NCBI GenBank assembly: GCA_037577475.1
Contig: CM075201.1
Span: 9,963,501-10,027,500 of the forward strand
DNA: 64,000 nucleotides
Direction: 5' to 3'
Source of the DNA: Chaunax sp. Z400
Lineage: Eukaryota; Chordata; Actinopteri; Lophiiformes; Chaunacidae
Part shown: one piece after another, positions 45,814 to 57,533 of the stretch
Layout: each line of letters starts with the position of its first letter
How positions within the stretch are numbered: the first letter of the stretch is position 1
The notes under the pieces: model-generated
Database searches by the model: none
Told to the model about the DNA's origin: nothing
The model's input: the letters and a program-made list of their open reading frames with translations, nothing else
Made by a program: the position numbers and the translations under genes

Positions 45814-46175
45814 GGGCGTGGTTATTTAGGACAAGCACTACGTTTGCCAATATTTATTGTGTTTTGCCCGCCCCTTTTGGCAGTCACATGATTGGATTCT
45901 GCTCTCTCGTGACACTTTTGAACAAATACCAGGGTAACTAGGCGTGCCATGGCCGCCGTGTCCTTCTTACGCAGGACATCTCCAACAGCATCTAACTCCC
46001 GGGACAGCTCAGCCCTGTCCACCGGTCTGCAGCGGTTATATTTCACCCTCCACTTGGCATCTGACACGGGGCATCTCGTTCCAGACACATCCCGCTGAGA
46101 CAGTCTGAGAGAGACTCACAAAAGAAGGGCTCTGAACCAGGAAGTAGGTGAAAGTGTCCCGGGAGGTTCAGAGGG
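45814..46175 (+). promoter_or_regulatory. slc12a9: slc12a9 copy 2 promoter and 5' non-coding exon
   Basis: It carries the same ordered elements as copy 1: GGGCGTGG then TTATTTA (45814 on), TCACATGA (45884-45891), ATCCCGCTGAGACAG, and a donor at GAGGG|GTAAGTTTGACTC, so the exon ends at 46175. It also has a CCCGCCCC GC-box near 45868 that copy 1 lacks. The coding exon starts at 47890. Spacing and sequence differ enough to allow different regulation. Confidence 0.6.
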
Positions 46176-47889
46176 GTAAGTTTGACTCTCTTCATCCTCG
46201 GTGTTTCTGAGGGATATCGCGGGGCAAAAGCAAAACATCCCGGATGTTGCTGTTTGAATGGCACCGTGCAGGAGCACCTAATTCCGCGTGCGTTGTTTTA
46301 TGACAGCCGGGGCGGGCTACTTCCTGAAATAGACCCTCAAAACGTAAACAAACATGCGCCCGAGGTGCAGCAGCAAACGAGGCTTATTGTACATATATGC
46401 ATTTACCCTTTTTGCCCCTCGAAGGACGTCAAGTTTTCGAATCCCCTCATGCCACACATGTATGACTAAAAATGTGATACATGTTAGAAAATGTCTTGTT
46501 TCTAGGTTCCAGTTGTGTTCAACTTCCCTGTTATAACCATTGACAAATGTCACCATGATGGCATTGAGAATATGTCTCATCAGTATTTTATTTATTTATA
46601 TTGTGCAACTATATTAATAATAGTGTTTTAAAATGATTTTGGTCCGCCAGTGGAAATGCCTACACATTATTCTACAATTCTTTACAAGATAATCTGCTGA
46701 TTATTTTATGGATTAATCATCAATCAGCTGACTGTGTAAAATGTCCATAGTAATTTTCCAAAGGCCATCTTGTTCTACAAACAGTCTAAAATCCAATCAT
46801 GCTCAGTTAAGTATAGGGTGAGACAAATAAAACCTGCAACGTCTCAAATCTGACAACCAATGAGTTTCTGGAAAAGTTTAAGCAATGATCAAAAAATATC
46901 TGGATTTTCTAATTTGTTAATTAATTGTTAGTTGTTTCAGCTCTACTGTCGAAATAATGTGAAAATTCCACGTGAAATCAGTTGCTTTCTGTGATCCCTT
47001 TAAGAATGAGCTGATGAAACATGTCCCATCACGCTTTGTTGTGTAAAACTTCAATGACAATAAAGCTCTCTATTCTCTATTCTATTCTATTGCAGTCGGG
47101 GTTTTCCATCATGTTGTCCTGTAGATTATCTTATAAGAAAGGAGGATTGTTGATGCTACTCTGGCTTCAGCCTCAGTGATGAAAACTGAATCTGAGAGAC
47201 GGGAAACAACCGGGTCTGCTCTTTGGTGGGAGTTGTATGTAAAAGCAGACAAGCAGCTGTGAATCAGCTGACTATAAATATCAACCTGAGGTGTGAGCAG
47301 CAGTTTTCAATAAGAAGAGTGAGTCACAACCACCGCCCTATGCTCCTTGCTGGTGGTGTTTCGGTACTTGATCTTTGCTGTATTGTGTAAAAAAAAAAAA
47401 AAATGTTTTCACTGCTTATGATGGGTCCAAATAAAAGGAAATGATTGACTGTAGAACAAAACAAAAACAGTGACACCCGGGTGTGGCTGAACCGAACTTC
47501 TCTGAACCGTGTGTTTATCTGATGTTGGACACATTCACAATGGAATGTGTAGCATGTGCTACATATGCACATGATGATGTTGACTTCAAGGAAACACTAG
47601 AATGAGGAAAAAACATCACACTATTTACTTGTGATCAGAAGGAAAATGCCTGTGATTGTGACTTGGTTATATTTTTGTAAAACACAGAACAATACTGCAA
47701 GTGAACAAAAGCTGTATATATTATAGAATGTAACTTGCATCATATTCTCTCATGCCTAATACATGCCCTCACTTTAAGGAAAAAAAGGTAGGACACAAAA
47801 ATGAAGTGGACTGTGTGCAGGTTGAGAAATGAGAGGTATAGTTGACTGTGTCTCTTTGAAACCTGTCTTCATTGACTTGTTTTTCACAG
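46176..47889 (+). other. slc12a9: slc12a9 copy 2 first intron
   Basis: Apart from the retroelement tail near 47005-47093 and an A run near 47388, there is no recognisable feature. Its 3' part aligns loosely with the 3' part of the copy 1 intron. Confidence 0.55.
47005..47093 (+). mobile_element. Retroelement 3' tail with (ATTCT)n
   Basis: CTTCAATGACAATAAAGCTC followed by repeated TATTCTATTCT (47070-47092) is the usual form of a fish non-LTR retrotransposon 3' end with its terminal microsatellite. Only the tail is present. Confidence 0.5.
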
Positions 47890-47920
47890 GCCAAGCACAG
47901 AAAGACACTTCTCACCAACC

Positions 47921-50900
47921 ATGTCCAGTGAACGTACCCCCCTGATCACGCCAGGGGTATGCGGTCTGACTGTGACCACAATGACATGCGGCGCGGAGTC
48001 GGATGCCACCCCTGAACCCGGCACTCAAAGTAAAGAGCCCAGAAAACTGAACACGTTTTTTGGGGTCATGGTGCCGACCATCCTCTCCATGTTCAGCATT
48101 GTGTTGTTCCTGAGAACAGGTGAGAAGAGAGATTATAAAACTTTAAGTAATGTTGGGTTATGGACAGTGGATTCTTGTATAAATCTCATACAGTATGAGT
48201 CATTGTGTTGTGCACTTGTGACTAACGGTAACATGATCTCTCTTGCAGGGTTTGTGGTTGGTCATGCTGGACTGTTAGAGGGTCTTTTAATGCTGGTTGT
48301 GGCCTACACCATTATATCTCTTACAATACTTTCCATCTGTGCCATTTCCACCAATGGTGCTATACAAGGGGGTGGAGCCTATTGTATCCTTCGAGACACA
48401 AAAGTTGTTTTTCTTGAGTGTTACAGTTTCACTCCTTTCAGTAGAAACGTCGACCTTAACGAAATGTGACCAGACATGATAAGTCGGTCCCTTGGCCCAG
48501 AGTTTGGAGGAAGCATTGGTTTGATGTTCTTCCTGGCCAAAGTGTGTGCCTGTGGAGAGTATGTTCTCGGTCTTGTGGAGGCGATACTTGACGTATTTGG
48601 TGTGGACCCTGGTAAGTTTTTGGTTATGTTTTGCTTCTCTTATGTACAGTATTCTCATTCATTCTCCAGATTCTCAGTTCTCTGCCTGTTTTCCTCTGTT
48701 ATAGAATCATCTGTGTCCGAGGGGGTGCGGGTGCTTCCTCGGGGTTACTGGTTCACACTGCTGTACTCCTCAGTAGTCCTTCTACTGTGCCTACTTGTGT
48801 GTCTGGTGGGAGCTCACATCTACTCCCGCACCGCCTTCGTCATCCTGGTGGTGGTTACTGTGTCCTTGCTGTCCATCTTAATCAGTTTAGTGGCAGTCAA
48901 ACCTCGTGACTTTTTCATCACCCACCAGGGATCTGGCAACCAGACTGTCCACTACAATGCCAGCTACACAGGCTTCAATGGCACCACTCTGAGAAACAAC
49001 CTGGGCCGTGAGTGTTGGGGGCCCGAGGCTGATATTAGTGATGATACAGATCACGAGAAAAGCAACATGATTAAGGATCTTCTTTTAATGGTCCTCCTTT
49101 GTTTTCTATCATTGCAGCTGGTTACACTTTGGATTACAGCACCAACTCTGTCATGTCTTTTGCCACCGTGTTTGCTGTTTTGTTCACCAGCTGCACCGGG
49201 ATCATGGCTGGAGCCAACATGTCAGGTTAAAACTTGTCCCACATGTATTATCACATTGCAGTGAAGGGCGTCATTGACTAAGTACACTTGCTGTTATAAT
49301 GTACTTGTAAGTACAATTTAGAATTACTTGGCTTTGAAAATAGTAGAATTCTTCTCACGCATTAATGCATCAGTATTAATAATCCAATAATGTAATATAT
49401 GGTAATAAAATACTCTCAGGTGCCATTTCTTCTGAATAACAACAACTTTTAATACTTCAAGTATATTTGGCGGATTTTGGTTGTAGGACTTCTTCAAGTA
49501 AAGGAGTATTTTTTTTGCTGTTTATCATTGCTTTTACCTTTTGTGCATGTCATTATACCAAAAAATGTCAAACGGGCAATGTGTTTATACACATGTTCAG
49601 CAAATCATAGTGCATACACAAAAAAAGATACACACTCTGATATTTGTTCTTGCTCCACATGTGCTTGAAGGGGATCTGAAGACTCCGAGTGTTTCCATCC
49701 CAAAAGGCACCGTCACAGCCGTCTTGTATACTTTCATAGTCTATGTTCTCTTCTTCATCTTGATCAGCGCCACCTGCGACAGGTCTGATATGGTTCATGA
49801 GTGTCTGTTATTAATTCTTAAAGAGAAATCAACATTCAAATAAGCAGGTGAATTCATGACAAAAAATTAGTTGTCAATCTTTTTGTCTTTAGGACTCTGT
49901 TGATTCAGGATTATGGATTTCTCCAGAAAATAAACATTTGGCCTCCATTTGTCACCATCGGGATTTACTGCTCTGCCCTGTCAGCTGCTATGTGCACTAT
50001 GATCGGAGCGTCCCGTATCCTCCACGCACTTGCTCTGGATGACCTCTTTGGTGAGGCTTGAAGTTTTACTCATCATATCGGTGCCTCTGAGTTGTTTTCT
50101 AAGAAGCTGTTGTTTTCCTCACAGGTTTACCTTTAGCCCCAGCTGCCATCAAATCAAGATCAGGGAATCCATGGGTGGCAGTGCTGTACACCTGGGCTCT
50201 GGCACAGGTGAGTGGACTTTCTGTACGGTCATGCATTTTCAGTATTACAATGTGCTGAGCTGTGGTTTGTGGTCTGTTTGTATTTCAGTGTGTAGTGTTT
50301 GCAGGCCAGCTCAATGCTATAGCAAGTTTGGTGACTGTTTTCTACCTACTTGCCTACGCTGCGGTTGACCTCGCCTGTTTGGCTCTTGAATGGGCATCAG
50401 CTCCAAATTTCAGGTAATGAAAGCTCAGCCCCTATTTACAGAAAAGTAAGAACTTAATCATCTCTACTTACAATCATATTCATCAGCAGGCTCTGAGTCA
50501 AATTTCTAGGATAAATTTGCAAAAACACCCACTGTCTATGTAAAATACTGTATCACAATTAAAATATACAGAGCAACAGTAAAAACGCATAATTTTGTAG
50601 GATGTCATGCAGTCCTGTTCATATTAAATATCAAAGGCAAATTATGGTTGACAGTTTTATTCACACTTTAATGGCACAGAAAAATCAGTTTTGTACAAAT
50701 TATTTGTGTTTACAAGTCAAAAAGTGTGGATGGTGATACAGAGAACAACAACGGTCAGTACCGCGTGTGAGCATCTCCAGCATTTATCACTACTCCACAC
50801 CTCCTGTGCATGGAATTGATAAGACGTTAATCTGGACTTGTGGGGTGGCATGCCATTCTTCTTGCAGTGCTGTGATAAGTTGTTCATGTGTTGCTGGAGC

Positions 50901-53900
50901 AGGATCTCTCCGTCTCACCCGGCGATCCAGAACATCCAACAGATGCTCTATTGGGTTGAGATCTGGTGAATGTGCTGGCCAAGGAAAGACAGTGACATTG
51001 TTCTGGTCCAGGTAGACTACTCCTGACAGACATGAGCCACATGTGCTCTAGCATTGTCATGCATGAAGGTGATGCCTGGTTGCTGTATCCTGGGAATGAC
51101 ATATGGACCTAGGACCGTATTTTGGTAACGGATAGCTGTCAATGTACCGTGGATGTGGACAAGGTCTAACCGCCATCCATTAGCAGTGGCTCCCCACATC
51201 ATGACACCACCACCAAAACCGTCCACTCTGGATGCATGCTGCATGATAGCGTTCCCCGCTACGACGATAACCATGCCCACGACCATCAGCTCTGTGAAGT
51301 TAAATCTGGACTTGTCATTAAATGTGATCTGCCTCCACTGTGCAATGTGCCATAACATCTGTAACATCTGTGCTACACATGTCTGCTGAGTTCCGGTCAT
51401 CAGCATCCCAATTGCCTGGTCACATAAGTGACCTCTGAAATTTTACTCTGAAATGCACCAATGACTGTAAATGAAAATGCTTTATTAATAGATGGTTATT
51501 CCTGATTCAACATGTTTTAGTTTTTAGTACTTAAAACGTAATTTCTATCTATCACATGTTTGTTTGTTTCAATGGATTAGGGCAAATGAAAGGAAAATAT
51601 TGGGTTCTTAAAAATATGCGTTTTTAAAGTTGCTCAGTATACGTCCTGTGAACTATTTGTTTTACTCTTCTAGTGGTGAATTGCAGATCATTCACAAAGT
51701 CTGGCCAAAGAAACAAAAACAAATTTCTCAGTGACACTGGAACAGCTAAAAATATTATATTGATTGAAATGTTTTCTTTTCATGATCACTGGATGAAAAA
51801 GTGAGATTTGAAAGCCTGGAATTTTCACCATCATGTAGATCAACAAATTTGGTAGCATTGCTGTCAAATATCTGATTGGACAGTAAAAGTGATATTTATT
51901 GCCTTTCTCCACTTCTGTTTTAAATGTGTCTCTGTGTTTTCACAGACCGACCTTCCAGCTCTTCTCCTGGCACACCTGCCTGCTGGGGATTCTGAGCTGT
52001 TTAGTGATGATGTTCGTCATCAACCCCGTGTACTCCTCAGGCAGCGTTGTAATCCTGTTACTGCTGCTGCTTTTCCTCCACTACAGATCGCCCACCAGCA
52101 GCTGGGGCTACATCAGTCAGGCTCTCATTTTCCATCAGGTATCTGGACTCCTGCAGAGACAAGCACAAAATCAGACATGCAGTTTGCCAACATCGCTGTC
52201 TTCCTTTTGGTTTAGGTGCGTAAATATCTGTTGATGCTGGACTTGAGGAAAGACCATGTGAAGTTCTGGAGGCCACAGGTGTTGTTAATGGTGGCCAACC
52301 CTCGCTCTTCCTGTCAGCTCATCCTGTTTGTCAACCAGTTGAAGAAGGGAGGGCTGTTCGTGTTGGGCCACGTGCAGCTGGGAGATCTGGGTAATTATCT
52401 GTGGATGGTCTGTGATGGCCATCTGCAGCTAATAGCATTAACTTATTCTTATGTTTGGATCATTTTCCTCTGTGGTTTCACTCCCTCACACTGAAGCTGA
52501 ACTCTTTTACCTGGAGTCCACAGGCACCGTCATGGAAGGCTGCCTGTTGGGCTTTCACTTTCCATCTGCTGCTTCGCTTGCATTATTAATTAGTGAATGT
52601 ATTTTCTTTGTACCACTTTGGTAGCACGCCTGAGAATTTAAACCTGGTTTATCCCTTCCAAACTGAAAGCAAATTTATTGTGCGATGCACCTCAAGGAAT
52701 ACAGAAAGCTACTTATGTTCCTTCATTCACTAACTCACAGTTTGCTCCTTCTTGGTGACCATAAGGACACAATACAGATGTCCAAACAATAAAGGTAGAT
52801 CATTTACTTTTAGTGGTGTGAAGTAAAGTATATTTACTGCACATTTTTGTAAATTTGAGGGACAGCTGTAGTAATGAGATAATTTTCAAATAAACATGTA
52901 ATACTGTCCATATTTCAAAAACATCCAGAATTAATAATAGCAGAATTAATTTTTTGTTTTTTTATCTCATGAATCATCTCCAGATTTATCTTGTGATCCT
53001 CTGGAGTGGTCATCCCCTTGGTTTGGAACCACTGGAACTATCTGGTGATACCAAATACCAAATGCTTAATATCCTCCTGGATCAATACTCTTCATCCCTT
53101 GGTGGCGACCCAGCTAGGTATTATCAGTCTGTTGCTTGCATCCCAGGTGAAATTGACCACAGGGCTTTCCTCTTCAGCCAAAGCCACCTGGTGGTGTTTA
53201 CTGCACATCAGCGACTGATTTGGTGGCCTTCCTCTTAGCCAACTGAGTTAACAAGAGGTGGACCTGCAAAGCCCTTGCATCCCACCTCTATTGGTACACA
53301 GGAGTTGTTCCAAGACTACCCCCTACTTTGCTCTACCAGCTCCAAGGTCTTGATGTATTTATGCTCATGTGCTTCCTCCATGCAATCTTCCGAGGGTTGA
53401 GTGAGTTCTAACATGATTACCCACTTGGTGGCACTGGAAAACATGATCATATCTGGATGGGTGATGTGGTCAGGAAACCTCAACTGCTTGTAGAGATGGA
53501 CTTTTAACTCTGAGTCAGTAGCTGAGGTGAGGAGGCCTGTCCCAGATCTTGGCTGTGGGGTGGGTTTCTCTCCAGTCCTGACAAAGGTGATTATCTTCTT
53601 TGGTTGAAGCTGTCTGGTAGTGGTGATGGCTTGAACTACTATCTCTGCAACTACTGTCAAGACCTGATCATGCCACCAGCGATGACAGCCTTCTGCAAGA
53701 GCCTTTGGTCAGCTGTTAAGGATGTGTTCAAGAGCAGAGGGCACAGAATAGTGTTTCATACTTTCCCCAGATGGGGAGGTGCAGGACTTTGTAGGCCATC
53801 GTATGCAGACTGGATCAGGAAATGGACTGTATGAATCTAATTGCAGGATGTTGTCCCAGGTAACTCTTTGCTGCGCAACAGAGTCACACTTTGTTCATGC

Positions 53901-55983
53901 TCCTTGCTGTCTCAGGCCCACCATCCTGCTTGCTCTTTCTTCTTCTTCTTCACCAGTTCAAATGTCATCCTGGGCGAGATGACATCACTTTAAGTAACTA
54001 TGACTAACACGGCCTGTGGCCACATTCCCCAATAGCTCCCTCTGCCCTAGCTGAGACTCAGCCATCTCTAGTGCCTCTACTGCTCTCTACTTCCTGCCCG
54101 TCCTGACCTCAGTGCCGGCTTCTGTCACTGTCCCTCGAGTCTCTGTGCACAAGTGTCTCTCTTGACCATGTCACCATAAACTCCTGCTTCAGCTCCAAAG
54201 GCAGTTGCTGGTCTTCCAATCCAATGACTCAACCTTTGACAAAGGGACTTTATATAACAACAGAGGCCAGAGGATGGTGTGAAGGGGGACATGCTGGTAA
54301 ACCCAAGACATGAATGTTCCTGGTAGGCCTGATTTGCTCGCCTTTGTGAGCCAGTCTTCAGTGGAGTTTTTGATGGAAGCAGAGTCTTTAAAGCTGGCTT
54401 CAAAGATCATCCCCAGACTCTTAACCGGCTGCTCAGTGATGGATGGAATGGTGACACCAGATAGTGCAAAGCATAACTTGTCCACCACTCACCTCCTTTT
54501 AAGCATCAATAATCTAAACTTCTTTGTTTTAGGCACATCCTTGCCCATTTGATGAGCTTCTCAAGGCCTTCGAGGATCCGGTGCCAGATACTGATTATGA
54601 TGTTGTAGTTCCATATGATACAAACAAATCAAAAACCATACAAACTAATCATCAGCTGCAGAGCCATGCACAAAATATGCCAATTTGTGATGTTTCCAGT
54701 CAGTATGTTTTCTTTTGCTCCTCTTTAATGAAGTAATTTTATGTTGTTGTACCTCTACTCAAGAAAAGAACCCAAGTATTTCTTCTACCCCTGTCTACTT
54801 GCTGAGATAATACATCCATGCACTTAAGTATTGCATTACTGTTTGTTTGTTTTTCAAATCTATGCAGTGAATTTATTTCTGCCTTTCCTGTCTTTTAGAC
54901 ACCCTGCCATCAGACCCAGTCCAGCAGCAGTACAACTTCTGGTTGAGTCTCGTTGATAAACTCGGGGTGAAGGCCTTTGTTGACCTGACACTGTCTCCCT
55001 CTGTCAGACAGGGAACACAGCATCTGTTGCGCATCACAGGCTTAGGTAAGCTCTGATTACTTCCTGTTCATATGCACACATTTAGTACAAATAATTATGT
55101 TGCCTTATCTGCATTGGATGACCATTGCACACTCTTCTGTTTCTCTCTACAAGGTGGTATGAAGCCCAACACACTGGTCTTGGGTTTCTATGACAGTTGC
55201 ACTCCTGAGGACTTCTTCCTACAAGATACTGCATTCTGTGACTCTTCAGTGGGGCGAGGGACTGAGGGCGAATATAATTTTGGGGTTGACTTGCCTTCAT
55301 TACAGGCCCATTTCCCTCCGGTCCGACACGTTGAGAGCCCACGTTGGCTATCACCAGAGGAGTACGTAGGGATAATTTCTGATGCCATTAAAATGAGCAA
55401 GAATGTGTGCCTTTCCCGCTATTTCTTCCAGTTAGAGGGGGAGGGTAAAGATAGCAAGGTTGATGGGTCAGAGCGGACTATAGATGTGTGGCCTCTCAAC
55501 CTGCTCCAACCAGGCAATTGTGATTATCAGGATGTGTGCAGCCTCTTTCTGCTACAGATGGCCTGTGTGCTCAACATGTCCAGCAAATGGCGCTATGCAA
55601 AAATGAGAATCTTTCTGAATGTGGAGACCGAGTCCAGTGACCAGGGCTGGGTGGTAAACGAAGAGACTTTCCGAGAGTTGCTGAAGAAGCTGAGGATTAG
55701 GGCGTCGATAAAGATCGTGCCCTGGGACTCCGTGGTGAAGCATCACATTCATTCGAATAAAGAGCCACCACAAGCCCTGTCAGAGGACTTCCTGTCTGCA
55801 GTGAACTCTATGCTGATGGAGCACAGCTCGCAAGCTGCTGTTCGCTTCCTGTATTTGCCTCGACCTCCTGCTCATCACAGCCAGTCACAGCAGTACTTGT
55901 CTCAGGTGGAAGCAGTGACCAATAGTTTAGGACCAACGCTCCTGATTCATGGTGTCACACCTGTCACATACACTGATCTATGA
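47921..55983 (+). CDS. slc12a9: Solute carrier family 12 member 9, tandem copy 2
   Basis: This is a second complete gene with the same 13-exon structure as copy 1 and the same expected role. Exons: 47921-48119, 48249-48383, 48474-48611, 48705-49007, 49118-49225, 49671-49782, 49893-50050, 50125-50207, 50289-50413, 51946-52138, 52216-52390, 54899-55045, 55154-55983. Phases agree and give 901 residues. The N-terminal tail (MSSERTPLITPGV...) differs at many positions from copy 1. The permease core and C-terminal domain are nearly identical. It keeps the LEWASAPNFR motif (TGG at 50391-50393) and YLLAYAAVD, both closer to mammalian SLC12A9 than copy 1. Introns 9 and 11 (counting coding introns) are enlarged by mobile elements but keep consensus splice sites. 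No stop or frameshift was seen, so it is probably functional. Confidence 0.92.
50569..51637 (-). mobile_element. Tc1/mariner-like transposon, defective, in slc12a9 copy 2 intron
   Basis: The ends are CAGAGCAACAGTAAAAACGC and the inverted copy of CTGAGCAACTTTAAAAACGC, flanked by TA on both sides (50567-50568 and 51638-51639), the standard target for this superfamily. The length of 1069 bases is short for an autonomous element. The minus strand carries transposase remains. The matching intron of copy 1 has no such insertion. Confidence 0.85.
50890..51406 (-). pseudogene. Tc1-like transposase remnant
   Basis: The DDE-domain motifs are readable on the minus strand: FNDKSRFNF (first Asp), FMHDNARAHVA (second Asp) and, after an in-frame stop at 51014-51016, SPDLNPIEHLLDVL (Glu, about 50940-50970). 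The N-terminal DNA-binding part is missing. It is inactive through truncation and stops. Confidence 0.85.
52985..54600 (-). mobile_element. Degenerate reverse-transcriptase-type retroelement in slc12a9 copy 2 intron
   Basis: The minus strand contains broken pieces in the order expected of a retroelement ORF C-terminus. PSITEQPVKSLG with a WPLLLYKVPLSKVE segment lies at 54189-54488, DMIMFSSATKWVIMLELTQP at 53316-53660, and WLWLKRKALWSISPGM near 53140-53200. I recognise this series from recurrent RT-type elements in fish and invertebrates, but do not assign a clade. Stops and frameshifts are frequent. The copy 1 intron has 490 bases here against 2508 in copy 2, so about 2.1 kb (about 52660-54760) was added. 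Confidence 0.65.
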
Positions 55984-57533
55984 GCTTTGTGCAGGCTTGA
56001 GTTTTGTTCATATTCTATCATTTAATATTGTACATGCTTCAGCACAAGTGTAGACTCTGGTTACAAGTGAAATTTACACATTATGTAATGAAATGAAAAG
56101 TTTATGCCAAGGCAAAGTATGTATCACCAGTTATACTAATGCCCAATTCACCTTTTTTGTCGTTTTACCAAAGCTTAGCGTTTTTAATGTGCCACTTGAG
56201 GTTTTTGGATTCAGATAAGATATATGTCATATACTTGAAATGGCTCAAGACAAGACAGGAAAGAATACGGGTGTGAGTGTGAGCAATACTGATACAACCT
56301 CTTGTTTGCATTAATCTTGTGTCTTTTCACATTAGACAGAAACAAAAATTTACAAAGTCTCTTCAGAACAAAACCACAGTTTTAAGTAATACGGGTTGTC
56401 TGGGACATTGGATATAATAATGTCTACATTTAGTTGTAATTTCAGGGATGAAATAATGAAATTGTGGTGTTTCCTGATGAATATTGACTGCAGTAAGAAG
56501 TTATTTTCCTCATTTACTTTATTCATCGTATTATGTCAGTGTTTTACAATTGTTTTTTTTTTTAAAAACTCACTACATTTACTGCTTGCTCTTTTGTCAC
56601 GTGTCTGCTGGTTACTGGACCAAGTGACCCAAAGACTTCTGAGCTGAATTTAGGTAGGATTTTTGTTTTCCGTTACAAATTTTTTTATTTTGCTGTTAAC
56701 TCTATCTCTAGTCCTCGCATAGGGAACTGTTTTATATGCCTAATTTTTTGTTACTTTGTTGTTGCTGTATGTGCTAACTTGACAAAATGCTCTGAGTTTT
56801 TGTCCTTTGTGTTACAGTCTGTAAAAATACAACAAAAAGGGTTACACTAATTATTTTGGAGTTTCATCCTAATCCAGACTCAGTCAGGACCAGTCAAAGA
56901 TGACTCAGTCGAGACTGAAACATTGACTTGGCTTTGCAAGTTTGTAATGTTACATCTACAGTAATGACAGTAAGGGAGAAAGCCTTAAAAGGATTCACAC
57001 TAGTATACTAATGATCTGTAGATGTAAATATTAAACTGCTGTTTGTCACTAGATTAATACACTAAATATGCTCTGTATTGTTACTGTATCTTTGTAAATG
57101 TACCATTTCAAAACAACATATATATTTAACAGATTGCTTTAATACAGTACCAATATATTGTGTTTATCCGTTAAGTGTAATGTAAATATTAATAGAAACA
57201 ACAGATAGTAATTCTAATGTGGTCCTCTAAACCAGTGACTGCACATAAATGTCTTGTGCATAAGGCTGTTGAACATATGAGCTCCATATATAAATAGAAA
57301 TAATAATGAATAAATTGCATAATCTGCAATAATTCAGAATAAAAAAATCTTACTGTATTTACCTGTATAGTGTAGCTTTTTTACTTCAGAAACCTTGCTA
57401 TATAATGTATGAGAGAAGCAGACCAATAGTACATCTACTAAAACCCTTTTATTCAGCTGCAAAAGTCACAATCATGTCAGTAGATTTCATATATTTTCTG
57501 AATTTCATCCTCCATGCACATACAGAGACATGA
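55984..57533. other. Convergent intergenic DNA between slc12a9 copy 2 and hsd20b2
   Basis: The start is the copy 2 3' UTR, closely matching copy 1 for about 30 bases. AT-rich DNA follows, with possible AATAAA signals near 57309 and 57340 for the plus strand. No coding feature is supported. Confidence 0.5.

Larger units (their letters stand above)
45560..56310 (+). repeat. Tandem duplication unit 2 (carries slc12a9 copy 2)
   Basis: This is the partner of 32480-43940 in the same orientation. It differs by a shorter first intron and by insertions in introns 50414-51945 (Tc1-like element) and 52391-54898 (retroelement). Limits are approximate. Confidence 0.75.

Noticed and set aside
45822..46088. 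Charged 88-residue minus-strand frame over the copy 2 promoter
   Set aside because: It lies antisense to the 5' non-coding exon and has no counterpart frame in copy 1.
32480..56310. Duplication as an assembly haplotig artefact
   Set aside because: First coding exons, promoters, intron lengths and inserted elements differ far more than two haplotypes would; read depth was not available to exclude it fully.
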